Of a stretch of 64,000 bases of DNA, positions 36,821 to 45,030 are shown piece after piece; position 1 is the first letter of the stretch, and each line of letters starts with the position of its first letter. Source of the DNA: Demequina aestuarii (GTDB lineage: Bacteria; Actinomycetota; Actinomycetes; Actinomycetales; Demequinaceae); the NCBI RefSeq assembly GCF_000975095.1, contig NZ_BBRD01000001.1, positions 1,445,467-1,509,466 on the forward strand, given 5' to 3'. A model generated the notes under the pieces. It was not told where the DNA came from. It searched no databases and was given only the letters and a program-made list of their open reading frames with translations. The position numbers were made by a program, and so were the translations under genes.

Positions 36821-36870
36821 GCGCCGATCGCGGCGACAACTCCCATACGACGACGATTCCGGTTCATCAT
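36805..36870 (-). other. Detached signal-peptide start (21 codons) of the exported protein
   Basis: From the ATG at 36870, with GGGGGG just upstream, the frame reads a basic n-region (MMNRNRRRMG) and a hydrophobic core (VVAAIGALVA), then Arg and TAG at 36807-36805. The TAG overlaps the GTG of the long frame (TAGTG). With one 11-bp repeat unit removed it would continue into APMVAVAASTPAAAAA and give a textbook signal peptide. As it stands it is a short peptide whose end could allow re-initiation at the GTG. Confidence 0.8.
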
Positions 36871-36984
36871 GATCCCCCCTGAATTTGGCCGACCGTCTCC
36901 CCTGACGGCCAACTCTTACCGTGGACGAGTTCTCGATGCGCTGTCAAGGCCATCCTCATCGACACACGTGGGTGCGACCTCCTG

Positions 36985-37101
36985 TTACCGGAAGTCGCGG
37001 CTCTTGGCGGGCACCTTCAGCGAGAGCGGGGAGATGTGCTCGGCCACCATGTTGGTGGCCCCGTCCGCCCGCTCGATGCGCCCGCGGATCACCAGCGCCG
37101 C
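36985..37101 (-). repeat. dnaE2 3' end, copy attached to the intact gene
   Basis: Direct-repeat partner of 33735-33851. The copies agree at 107 of 117 positions (hand count), with a perfect 41-bp core at 37043-37083. Together they bracket the 3.1-kb island. Confidence 0.88.
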
Positions 37102-40100
37102 AGACCGTCTCGCCACCGCCTGGAAGCGACGCCACACCCCCACCGAGCAGATCACGTTGAGGAAACCGGTCTCGTCCTCGAGCGAGATGAAGGTCACCCC
37201 CTTGGCCGTGCCGGGCCGCTGGCGATGGGTCACGACGCCTGCCACAGTCACGCGCCGCTCCGCCTCGTGAGCGAGCACCCCGGCCACGGTGAGGACCCCC
37301 TGCTGGTCGAGCCCGTCGCGCACGAACACCGTGGGATAGCTGTCGGTCGAGACCCCGGAGGCCCATACATCGGCCACGGCCTCCTCCACCGCACTCATGC
37401 CCGGCAGCATGGGCGCGGTGACGTCGGTCGAGAGATCCGGCAGCGTGTCGGGCCCCTCCCTCGACAGCGCGCCAGAGGCCCACAGCCCCTCGCGCCGCGT
37501 CACACCCAGGGACTCGAGCGCCCCCGCCGTCGCGAGCGCCTCCCACTGGGCCGTGGTGAGCCCCTTCTCGGGAGCCAGCCCTGACTCCCCCGTCACGCCG
37601 GAGGGCCGCACCCGTACGCGACGCGCCATGTCGGTGACGGAAGTGAACGGGCCGGCCGCTCGGGCATCGACGATCGCCTGCGCCGCATCCTCGCCGAGCC
37701 CGCGCACTGCCGCCAGCCCCATGCGCACTGCCAGGGTGCGGTCCACCCGCGTGAGGACCGCCATGTCTGCGCGTGCCTCGTCCGGGATCGCAAAAGGCTC
37801 GGCCAGCCGCTCGACCTTCGCGAGCGCGGCGGAGCGCGTCACGCACGGACGCAGCACCACCTGTCCGTGCCTGCGAGCATCGGCCGTGAGCGACTGGGGG
37901 CTGTAGAAGCCCATGGGCTGCGCCGCGAGCAGCCCCGCGTAGAAGGCGGCGGGCTTGTGAACCTTCAGCCAGCTCGAGGCGTACACGAGGTACGCGAACG
38001 AGAACGAGTGCGACTCCGGGAAGCCGAAGTCGGAGAACGCCTTGAGCTTGTCGAAGATCTGGTCGGCGACGTCTGCGGTGACGCCGCGCTCGTGGGCACC
38101 GACCATGAACCGCGCGCGCAGCGCCTCCATGCGCTCCGGCGATCGCTTGGACCCCATCGCGCGGCGCAGCTGGTCCGCGAGGGCCCCGTCGAAGCCGGCG
38201 CAGTCCATCGCCATCTGCATCAGCTGCTCCTGGAACAGCGGCACCCCGAGAGTCTTGCCCAGCGACTTCTCCAGCAGTGGGTGCAGGAAGGTCACCGGCT
38301 CGCGGCCCCGGGCACGGCTGATGTACGGGTGCACAGAGCCGCCCTGGATGGGCCCGGGGCGGATCAGGGCGACCTCGATCACGATGTCGTAGAAGCGGCG
38401 CGGGCGCAGACGGGGCAGGGTCGCCATCTGCGCGCGCGACTCGACCTGGAACACGCCCACCGTGTCCGCAGCGCACAGCAGGTCGTACACCGCCGGGTCC
38501 TCCTGCGGCAGCGAGTGCAGGCCGATGTCCTCCGACTCGGTGTCGCGCACGAACCCAAACGCGTACCGCAGCGCGGAGAGCATCCCCAGCCCCAGCAGGT
38601 CGAACTTCACCAGCCCCGCATCGGCGCAGTCGTCCTTGTCCCACTGCAGCACGGTGCGCCCGGGCATGCGGGCCCACTCGACGGGGCACACGTCGATGAC
38701 GGGCCGGTCACACAGCACCATGCCGCCCGGGTGGATGCCGAGGTGACGCGGCAGCCTCATGAACCGGTCCGCGAGGTCGAGTACCGGTTCCGGGATGTGG
38801 TCGAGATCGTGGGTGGGAGGCGGCTCGGGCCACATCGCATCCCGCTGCTTGGCGGCCCACTCCTCCATCTGCGCCTGCGGCACGCGCAGGGAGCCCCACC
38901 GGTCGATGCTCTTGGACCACGCGTCCTGCTGACCCACGTCGAAGCCCAGCGCCTTGGCGGCATCGCGCACCGCCGAGCGTGGCCGGTACTGGATGACGTT
39001 CGCGACCATCGCGGCATTGATGCGGCCGAACCGCTGGAAGACGTACTGGATCACCTCTTCTCGACGATCCGACTCGATGTCGACGTCGATGTCGGGCGGA
39101 CCGTCACGCTCGGGGGCGAGGAACCGCTCGAACAGCAGCCCGTGAGTGACGGCGTCGACCGCGGTGACGCCCAGGGCGAAGCACACCGCGGAGTTGGCGG
39201 CGGATCCCCGTCCCTGGCACAGGATGTCCTGGTCGCGGCAGAAGCTCACGATGTCGTGGACGATGAGGAAGTAGCCGGGGAAGTCGAGCGCTTCGATGAC
39301 GTTGAGCTCGTGCTCGATCTGCTTCCACGCTCCCGGCACACGCTCGGCGTGGGGGGAGCCGTAGCGGGCGTGGGCGCCGCGGCGCACCAGTTCACGCAGC
39401 CATGAGGCCTCGGTGTGCCCCTCCGGCACCGGGTACGGCGGCAGATTCGGTGCCACCAGGTTCAGGTCGAACGCACATTCGGCAGCGAGCCGCGCTGCCG
39501 TCGTCACGGCCTGCGGATGGCGCCGATGCCGGTGCAGCATCTCTGCGGCCGAGCGCAGGTGCCCTCCCCCGCCCCCGGGCAACCACCCGTCCATGTCATC
39601 GAGCGACGACCGGGCCCGCACCGCCGCCAGCGCCGCCGCGAGGTCCGCGTCTCGCGGCCTCGCATAGTGCGCATTCGAGGTCGCCACGAGCGGCAGCGAG
39701 GCGTCGAACGCGAGGTCCGCGAGTGCGGCGTTGCGCTCCGAGTCGAAGGGGTCGCCGGTGTCCGTGACCTCGACCGCCACGTTGTCGCGGCCGAACAGCG
39801 ACGTCAGCCGGTCGAGCTCGCGGCGTGCCGCGGCGAATCCTGCGGGGGTGACTCCGCCCGAGAGCGCGTTCGCCCCGGCGACGCCCACCCCGGACAGCGC
39901 ACGCCGCACGGTTCCCTTGCGGCAGCCGGTGAGAATCAAGAACTGCCCCGCACCCGTCTCCGCCAGGTCCTCCAGCGTGTAGCGCGCGAGCCCCTTCTCT
40001 CCGGTCGCGAGGTGGGCCATGCCGATGGCGTGCGACAGCCGCGAGTAGCCCTCCGGCCCGCGCGCCAAGGCGAGCAGGTGGCTGCCGCGGGGATCGGGAA

Positions 40101-40371
40101 CCCCCGTGGGCGGGTCCAGCACGGGAGGCCCGCCGGGGGTCTCGGGTGCCCCCATGTGCAGCTCCGCTCCGAACACGGTGGGCAGGTCGATCGCGCGCGC
40201 CGCGTTCGCGAACCTCACGGCGCCGTAGAGCCCGTCGTGGTCGGTGATGGCGAGCGCGCTGAGGCCCAGCCGCCCGGCCTCGGCGGCCATCTCCTCGGGG
40301 TGGCTCGCGCCGTCAAGGAAGCTGAAGGCGCTGTGCGCGTGCAGTTCGGCGTAGTCGACACCATTCGTCAT
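36985..40371 (-). CDS. dnaE2: Error-prone DNA polymerase DnaE2
   Basis: DnaE2 (ImuC) is the translesion C-family polymerase of the SOS mutasome. The 1128-residue protein starts with the PHP domain (ELHAHSAFSFLDGAS, ITDHDGLYG) and has the polymerase catalytic aspartates in PPDIDVDIESDRREE near residue 425. It continues with the finger and helix-hairpin-helix regions (LAAVRGLGEDAAQAIVDAR) and ends with an OB fold. It lacks the tau-binding extension of replicative DnaE1. It lies 9 bp after imuB. The last 38 codons are duplicated, with mostly silent differences, at 33735-33851, so the present 3' end may have been supplied by an inserted element. Confidence 0.96.
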   Translation of the reverse strand: MTNGVDYAELHAHSAFSFLDGASHPEEMAAEAGRLGLSALAITDHDGLYGAVRFANAARAIDLPTVFGAELHMGAPETPGGPPVLDPPTGVPDPRGSHLLALARGPEGYSRLSHAIGMAHLATGEKGLARYTLEDLAETGAGQFLILTGCRKGTVRRALSGVGVAGANALSGGVTPAGFAAARRELDRLTSLFGRDNVAVEVTDTGDPFDSERNAALADLAFDASLPLVATSNAHYARPRDADLAAALAAVRARSSLDDMDGWLPGGGGGHLRSAAEMLHRHRRHPQAVTTAARLAAECAFDLNLVAPNLPPYPVPEGHTEASWLRELVRRGAHARYGSPHAERVPGAWKQIEHELNVIEALDFPGYFLIVHDIVSFCRDQDILCQGRGSAANSAVCFALGVTAVDAVTHGLLFERFLAPERDGPPDIDVDIESDRREEVIQYVFQRFGRINAAMVANVIQYRPRSAVRDAAKALGFDVGQQDAWSKSIDRWGSLRVPQAQMEEWAAKQRDAMWPEPPPTHDLDHIPEPVLDLADRFMRLPRHLGIHPGGMVLCDRPVIDVCPVEWARMPGRTVLQWDKDDCADAGLVKFDLLGLGMLSALRYAFGFVRDTESEDIGLHSLPQEDPAVYDLLCAADTVGVFQVESRAQMATLPRLRPRRFYDIVIEVALIRPGPIQGGSVHPYISRARGREPVTFLHPLLEKSLGKTLGVPLFQEQLMQMAMDCAGFDGALADQLRRAMGSKRSPERMEALRARFMVGAHERGVTADVADQIFDKLKAFSDFGFPESHSFSFAYLVYASSWLKVHKPAAFYAGLLAAQPMGFYSPQSLTADARRHGQVVLRPCVTRSAALAKVERLAEPFAIPDEARADMAVLTRVDRTLAVRMGLAAVRGLGEDAAQAIVDARAAGPFTSVTDMARRVRVRPSGVTGESGLAPEKGLTTAQWEALATAGALESLGVTRREGLWASGALSREGPDTLPDLSTDVTAPMLPGMSAVEEAVADVWASGVSTDSYPTVFVRDGLDQQGVLTVAGVLAHEAERRVTVAGVVTHRQRPGTAKGVTFISLEDETGFLNVICSVGVWRRFQAVARRSAALVIRGRIERADGATNMVAEHISPLSLKVPAKSRDFR

Positions 40372-40380
40372 CGGGCACCG

Positions 40381-42153
40381 TCAGTCATAGACCGCCTCCA
40401 GCACCCACTCCCCGGCGGTGAAGGACGCGAGCACCGCCTGCCCGGGGCTCCCGTCGGGGCGTCGCAGCGCGATCTGCAGACACGCGCGGCGTGAAGCGTC
40501 CGGGGACCACCACCTCTCGGCCACCGGCCACGGGCCGGCCCACGCCTCGACAGGCTGCGCGAGTCCCCACGTCGGCCCGCCCTCGCCATGACCCACATGG
40601 CCGGAGGACGGGTGCCGACGGGCGGCCGCCGCGCGTTCGTCACGTGGATCCACCTGCAGGCGCACCCAGGTCGGAGGGGCGCTCATCGCGAGCCGGCGGT
40701 CGATCCGCACCGGTGCCCCGCCGGCATCCAGCACCTGCAGCGGCTCCGGCAACGGCAGCACGGTGGCGGGAGCGGGATCGGGGATGCGTCCCGGCCACGG
40801 ATGCTCGATGCGGCGGGCGGGCATCGCCTCCTGTCCCCACGGCAGCGAGAGCACCCGGTCCCGAGGCGATCTGCCGCCCTGCTCGCGCACGGCAAGCACG
40901 GCATCCGGCCCGAGCAGGGACTGCACCCGCTCCAGGGTCCGCTGCGCGCGCGAGTCCGCACCCGACACGCCTCCCCACAGATAGGCCTGCTCGCTGCCCA
41001 GCGGCACCACGTCCTCGGCCGTCAGCCCCAAAGAGGTCAGCGGCGCGGGCTCCGGTCCGGTGGAGGTGCCCGACAGCCACCCCTCGAGCTGCCACCGCAC
41101 CCGATCCGTCATGTGCCTGGAGAACGCGCCCGACCGCGACCCCACATCGGTGCGCCACACCCGCTCGAGCATGTCCCCCTGCTCGGTGGTGGCGGAGATC
41201 CGCACCCGGCCACATCGCACGCCAGCCTCGAGGAGGGCGGCGTCGAGCTGCTGAGCCACGTGACCGGCGACGAGGGCGAGCTGCTCGACGCGCTGCGCCG
41301 GCTCCTCGAAATCGTATCTCACCGCGATGTCCTCTTCGGAGCGACGCAGCACCGGCGGCCGCACGTCCTCCCCACGGCCGATGCGGTGGGCCCACCTCCC
41401 CACCGGGCCGAACCTGGCGAGCACGTCGCCCGCCGGCAGCGCCGTGAAGTCGGACAGCGACGTGAGGCCGAGCCTCACCAGCACCCCCACGAGGTCCTCG
41501 ACCTGCTCGCGCTGACGCCTTTCCATGGCGGCGAGTGGCAGCACCCCCACCGGGGCATCGGCCAAATAGTCTCGCGACGTGCCCGGCGGCACCAGCTCGG
41601 AGGCACGCGCGGCGAGGATCGCGGCGAGCAGCCCGTCGGCAGCACCCACGGCACACTCGCAGCCCGCGAGTTCCGCAACGGAGTTCACCAGGGCCTCCGC
41701 CAGCGACTCCTCGGAGCCGTGGAACCGGGCGGCGCCATCGGCGGGGATCATCAGCAGCCCCGGCCGCGAGATCTCCACGCCGGACACGACGTCCTCGGCC
41801 GCCGCCGCGACGGTCTCGAACACGCGCGAGTCCCGGCCCTCGTCGTGGGGCAGGATCACGAGATCGGGGCATGCCCGCTGGGCCAAGCGTTTGCGCATCC
41901 CGCGCCTCACCCCCGCAGTCCGTGCCGCAGCCGAGACCGCCATCATGCCCCGCCCGTGCAGCACCGCCGCAGGGGTGTCCGCACCGATGCCGGCGTCGGA
42001 CATCGCAGCGACCACCGGCCAATCCGGGACCCACAGCACCGCGCGCCGCACCGTCGCCACGGGCCCGGACCGTGCGGGCGAGACCGACCCCGCCCGCGCA
42101 TCGGCCCTCCGAGCACCGTCGCCGGCCGCACGTCGCGACACCATCTCGCTCAT
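40381..42153 (-). CDS. imuB: Mutasome protein ImuB (inactive Y-family polymerase)
   Basis: ImuB is a catalytically inactive Y-family polymerase homologue that bridges DnaE2 and the sliding clamp during SOS mutagenesis. The 590-residue protein has the Y-family palm and finger layout (VLWVPDWPVVAA, then GMRKRLAQRACPDLVILPHD) without the usual acidic catalytic triad. A helix-hairpin-helix region (LVRLGLTSLSDFTALPAGDV) and a long C-terminal tail follow. The segment RVLSLPWGQE may be the clamp-binding peptide. ATGA overlap with imuA fixes the start at 42153. Confidence 0.92.
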   Translation of the reverse strand: MSEMVSRRAAGDGARRADARAGSVSPARSGPVATVRRAVLWVPDWPVVAAMSDAGIGADTPAAVLHGRGMMAVSAAARTAGVRRGMRKRLAQRACPDLVILPHDEGRDSRVFETVAAAAEDVVSGVEISRPGLLMIPADGAARFHGSEESLAEALVNSVAELAGCECAVGAADGLLAAILAARASELVPPGTSRDYLADAPVGVLPLAAMERRQREQVEDLVGVLVRLGLTSLSDFTALPAGDVLARFGPVGRWAHRIGRGEDVRPPVLRRSEEDIAVRYDFEEPAQRVEQLALVAGHVAQQLDAALLEAGVRCGRVRISATTEQGDMLERVWRTDVGSRSGAFSRHMTDRVRWQLEGWLSGTSTGPEPAPLTSLGLTAEDVVPLGSEQAYLWGGVSGADSRAQRTLERVQSLLGPDAVLAVREQGGRSPRDRVLSLPWGQEAMPARRIEHPWPGRIPDPAPATVLPLPEPLQVLDAGGAPVRIDRRLAMSAPPTWVRLQVDPRDERAAAARRHPSSGHVGHGEGGPTWGLAQPVEAWAGPWPVAERWWSPDASRRACLQIALRRPDGSPGQAVLASFTAGEWVLEAVYD

Positions 42154-42869
42154 GCGACCTCCCCGTCGACATTCACGCGGTCCACGTCGATGCGTGCGCC
42201 AGTGCGTGCGAACCGCAGGCCAGGGGCGGCGTCCAAGGCGAGGCGCACGCGCCTCACGGCACCCTGTCGACGCCCGCCGACAGCGACGGTGAGATCGCGT
42301 TCGATGAGCCTCCCGTCGCCAGCGCCCAGCCCGTCCCATGAGGAGCGCTCGACCGTGAGCGTCACGTGCGCGCCCGGCCACTCACCCGCAGCGATGATCA
42401 CCCCGCCGCGCTCCTTGGCACGAGCGGCCAACCGGCGACGGTCTGCATCGGACAGCGCGAGCCGCTCACCAAGCAGCACCACATCCATCCCGTCCACGCA
42501 CGCGCCGACCGCCTGCGCCGCCTGCGCCCCCGGGTGAGGGATGAGGGCGAACCTCTCGAGCGCGATGCCCCGCCGGGCGGCCGCCACCACCCCCACCGTG
42601 GGCATGCCGATCGCCGCAGTCCAGGAGCCGGCAGCGGATGCCGCGGAGGCGAGAGCGAGCATGAGCGAGGTGGCGCCGGTGACGGAGACCACCTGGCCAC
42701 GCCCGAGCCCCTCCGGCAGCAACGGCGCGAGCTCCGGAGCAAGAGGCAGCACCGGACGGTCCGTCGCGGGGCGGGGTGCGCCGATGCGCGCCTCGACGCC
42801 CTTGAGCGCCGCACGCGCGCGGCTCAGCCGCCGCTGCTGCGAGGCATCCGGGTCCGTCTGGGTCGACAT
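42150..42869 (-). CDS. Mutasome accessory protein ImuA'
   Basis: A 239-residue RecA-fold protein of the ImuA' type, first gene of the imuA'-imuB-dnaE2 cassette. The usual Walker A lysine is not present (the loop reads VTGATSLML), so ATP binding is doubtful, as is common for actinobacterial ImuA'. It associates with ImuB and is needed for damage-induced mutagenesis. AGGAG lies 5 nt before the ATG. A LexA box stands 36 bp upstream. Confidence 0.88.
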   Translation of the reverse strand: MSTQTDPDASQQRRLSRARAALKGVEARIGAPRPATDRPVLPLAPELAPLLPEGLGRGQVVSVTGATSLMLALASAASAAGSWTAAIGMPTVGVVAAARRGIALERFALIPHPGAQAAQAVGACVDGMDVVLLGERLALSDADRRRLAARAKERGGVIIAAGEWPGAHVTLTVERSSWDGLGAGDGRLIERDLTVAVGGRRQGAVRRVRLALDAAPGLRFARTGARIDVDRVNVDGEVA

Positions 42870-42904
42870 GGCGCTCCTGCGATCACTGCGAGAAGTCCTC
42901 GCGT

Positions 42905-42920
42905 TCGAACATATGTTCGA
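42905..42920. promoter_or_regulatory. LexA box (SOS operator) of the mutasome operon
   Basis: TCGAACATATGTTCGA is a perfect 16-bp palindrome that fits the actinobacterial LexA consensus TCGAAC-N4-GTTCGA. It lies 36 bp ahead of the imuA' start. LexA bound here would block transcription of imuA', imuB and dnaE2 until DNA damage. Confidence 0.95.
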
Positions 42921-42925
42921 TTATC
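42920..42925 (-). promoter_or_regulatory. Probable imuA' -10 element
   Basis: GATAAT on the minus strand directly abuts the LexA box, so the transcription start would fall inside the operator. No convincing -35 element is visible. Confidence 0.5.
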
Positions 42926-42984
42926 GCATTGAACGCCGACATCGGCGCCGAGTCAATCCGAGCGCTGGACTCCCCGGGGACGGC

Positions 42985-43785
42985 TCACCGCTCGGGACGC
43001 AGCGCCCACAGCGCGACGGCCGATGCGGCAGCCACATTGAGCGAGTCCACTCCCCCGGCCATGGGAATGGTGAGCACCGCATCGGCCGCCTGCAGGGCCG
43101 CGCGGGACAGCCCGTCGCCCTCCGCCCCCATCACGATCGCAACCCGCACGTGCTCGTGCGCCGCGAACTCGTCCAGGCCCACCGCATCGTCCGCCAGCGC
43201 CAGCGCCGCCACGACGAAGCCCATGTCCCGCAGCTCCCCCAGTGCCCCCGGCCACTCGTCCGCCCTGGTCCACGGCACCTGGAAGACCGTTCCCATCGAC
43301 ACCTTGACGCTGCGGCGGTACAGCGGGTCCGCGCAGGTGGGGGCGACGACGATGGCGTCCGCGCCGATGCCGGCCGCCGAGCGGAAGATCGCCCCGACGT
43401 TCGTGTGGTCCACGATTCCCTCGAGCACGACGATGCGCCGCGCATCGCGGGCGATGTCCTCGAGCGAAGGAAGGACGGGCCGCTCCATCGCCGCCAGGGC
43501 GCCGCGATGCACCTGATAGCCGGTGACAGTCTCCATCACGGACTCAGGGGCGACGTGGACGGGGGCGTCGCTGCCCGCGACCTCGAGCGCCTGCCGGATT
43601 CCGTCCAGCCAGCGCTCGCTCGTGAGCACAGAACGCGGCCGATGCCCGGCGGCCAGAGCGCGCTCGATCACCTTGGCACCCTCGGCCATATACAGGCCGC
43701 GCTCGGGCTCGATGCGACGGCGCAGCGCCACGTCGGTGAGGCCGCGATAGTCGTCGAGGCGCGGGTCGGCGGGGTCCGTGATCAC
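42985..43785 (-). CDS. TrmH/SpoU family RNA methyltransferase
   Basis: A 266-residue SPOUT-class 2'-O-methyltransferase. It has an N-terminal L30e-like substrate-binding domain (GLYMAEGAKVIERAL) and the three SPOUT motifs: motif 1 around GIVDHTNVGAIFRSAAGIGAD, motif 2 around IVMGAEGDGLS, and motif 3 IPMAGGVDSLNVAAASAVALW. The knotted SAM site is intact. The target RNA (23S rRNA or tRNA) cannot be told. The GTG start is preceded by CACAAT at 6 nt, another likely leaderless message. The mutasome operon begins after it on the same strand with its own promoter. Confidence 0.92.
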   Translation of the reverse strand: MITDPADPRLDDYRGLTDVALRRRIEPERGLYMAEGAKVIERALAAGHRPRSVLTSERWLDGIRQALEVAGSDAPVHVAPESVMETVTGYQVHRGALAAMERPVLPSLEDIARDARRIVVLEGIVDHTNVGAIFRSAAGIGADAIVVAPTCADPLYRRSVKVSMGTVFQVPWTRADEWPGALGELRDMGFVVAALALADDAVGLDEFAAHEHVRVAIVMGAEGDGLSRAALQAADAVLTIPMAGGVDSLNVAAASAVALWALRPER

Positions 43786-43871
43786 GGACCCATTGTGTCC
43801 GACACTGGGCGCCCGCCAGGATCACGCGGAGCCGACCAGGCGACACTCAGCGCCCTCAGGGACGCTAAGGC

Positions 43872-43901
43872 GGGAAGTGGGGCGGGGAGGGGCGGGGCGG
43901 G
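43872..43901 (+). other. G-quadruplex-forming G tract
   Basis: Six runs of three or four G, at 43872-43874, 43879-43882, 43884-43887, 43889-43892, 43894-43897 and 43899-43901, are mostly separated by single bases on the plus strand. This satisfies intramolecular quadruplex rules with very short loops. It lies in the 166-bp gap between the stomatin gene and the methyltransferase gene, just beyond a strong hairpin. Confidence 0.75.
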
Positions 43902-43907
43902 CGTGCG

Positions 43908-43940
43908 AGAGCCCCGGAGCGCGCTGCGCTCCGGGGCTCT
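43908..43940 (-). terminator. Strong hairpin after the stomatin gene
   Basis: A perfect 15-bp stem (AGAGCCCCGGAGCGC at 43908-43922 with its complement at 43926-43940) has a 3-nt loop and starts 11 nt after the stomatin stop. In transcript sense it is followed by a C-rich rather than U-rich stretch, so termination may rely on the hairpin and the neighbouring G tract in the template strand. Confidence 0.7.
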
Positions 43941-43951
43941 GGCGGGTCAGG

Positions 43952-45028
43952 CTACTGCTGGCCCTTCTCGGCGTCCGGGTTGAACGGACGGCCCGACGTC
44001 GTGCCGGCCTCGGTGGCGTCGGACGTGGCGTCCAGCACCTCCTGCTTGGCCAGCCGCAGCGCCTCCGCCGGATCCACGAGCGCCGAGGTGATCTTGGACT
44101 TGCGGTCCTTGCCACGCTCGTGGTCGCGCGTGAGAGGCTCGGCGGCCTCTTCGGCACCGAAGGCCGCAGAGATCGACTTGAGTGCGCCGGTGAACTCGGT
44201 GGGCACGAACCACACCTTGTTCGACTCGTTCTTGGCGATCTCGGGGAGCATCTGCAGGTACTGGTAGGCGAGCAGCTTGGAGTCGGCGTCGCCCTCGTGG
44301 ATGGCATCGAACACCTGCAGGATGGCGCGGGCCTCACCCTCGGCCGTGAGAATCGCGGCCTGCGCGTCACCCTCGGCCTTCAGAATCGCGGACTGCTTCT
44401 GGCCCTCGGCCGTCAGAATCTGCGACTGCTTGACGCCCTCGGCGGTCAGGATCGCGGCGCGACGGTCACGCTCGGCGCGCATCTGCTTCTCCATCGAGTC
44501 CTTGACGGACACGGGCGGGTCGATGGCCTTGAGCTCGACGCGTCCCACACGGATGCCCCATTTGCCGGTCGCCTCGTCCAGCACGGTGCGCAGCTGGCCG
44601 TTGATCTGGTCGCGGCTGGTCAGCGTCTGCTCGAGGTCCATGGTGCCGATGACGTTACGGATGGTCGTCACGGTCAACTGCTGCATACCGACGATGTAGT
44701 TGGCGATCTCGTAGACCGCCGCGCGGGCGTCGGTCACCTGGAAGTAGATGACGGTGTCGATCTCGACGACGAGGTTGTCCGAGGTGATCACGGACTGCGG
44801 GGGGAAGGACACGACCTGCTCGCGCATGTCGACCTTCTGACGCACCTGGTCGACGAACGGTATGAGGAGGTGCATGCCCGCCTGCAGTGTGCGGGCGTAA
44901 CGGCCGAGCCGCTCCACCACGCGGGTCTCTGCCTGCGGCACGATCTGAATCGCGCGGGCGATCGCCGTGATGACGAATAGGACGAGGACGACCGCCGCGG
45001 CGGCGATCGCAATCTGGACTGGCTCCAT
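43952..45028 (-). CDS. SPFH/stomatin family protein
   Basis: A 358-residue membrane-anchored SPFH protein: an N-terminal helix (about residues 5-25), the SPFH domain (RLGRYARTLQAGMHLLIPF, ITSDNLVVEIDTVIYFQV, LDEATGKWGIRVGRVELK), then a long coiled coil. The coiled coil contains four consecutive 11-residue units of the type (S/A)(A/Q)ILTAEGxKQ at residues 191-234. Such proteins form ring-like cages in membrane microdomains. It follows an NfeD gene, the usual partner. AAGGGG lies 9 nt before the ATG. Confidence 0.92.
   Translation of the reverse strand: MEPVQIAIAAAAVVLVLFVITAIARAIQIVPQAETRVVERLGRYARTLQAGMHLLIPFVDQVRQKVDMREQVVSFPPQSVITSDNLVVEIDTVIYFQVTDARAAVYEIANYIVGMQQLTVTTIRNVIGTMDLEQTLTSRDQINGQLRTVLDEATGKWGIRVGRVELKAIDPPVSVKDSMEKQMRAERDRRAAILTAEGVKQSQILTAEGQKQSAILKAEGDAQAAILTAEGEARAILQVFDAIHEGDADSKLLAYQYLQMLPEIAKNESNKVWFVPTEFTGALKSISAAFGAEEAAEPLTRDHERGKDRKSKITSALVDPAEALRLAKQEVLDATSDATEAGTTSGRPFNPDAEKGQQ
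44327..44458 (-). repeat. Four 33-bp coding repeats in the stomatin gene
   Basis: The region encodes four 11-residue units: AAILTAEGVKQ, SQILTAEGQKQ, SAILKAEGDAQ and AAILTAEGEAR. The DNA units are clearly alike. An 11-residue period is the hendecad pattern of a right-handed coiled coil, so the copy number sets the length of the rod. Confidence 0.8.
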
Positions 45029-45030
45029 AA

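Noticed and set aside
33852-36984. The island as a transposon
   Set aside because: I found no transposase, no terminal inverted repeats and no short target duplication. The flanking repeats are gene-end copies instead.
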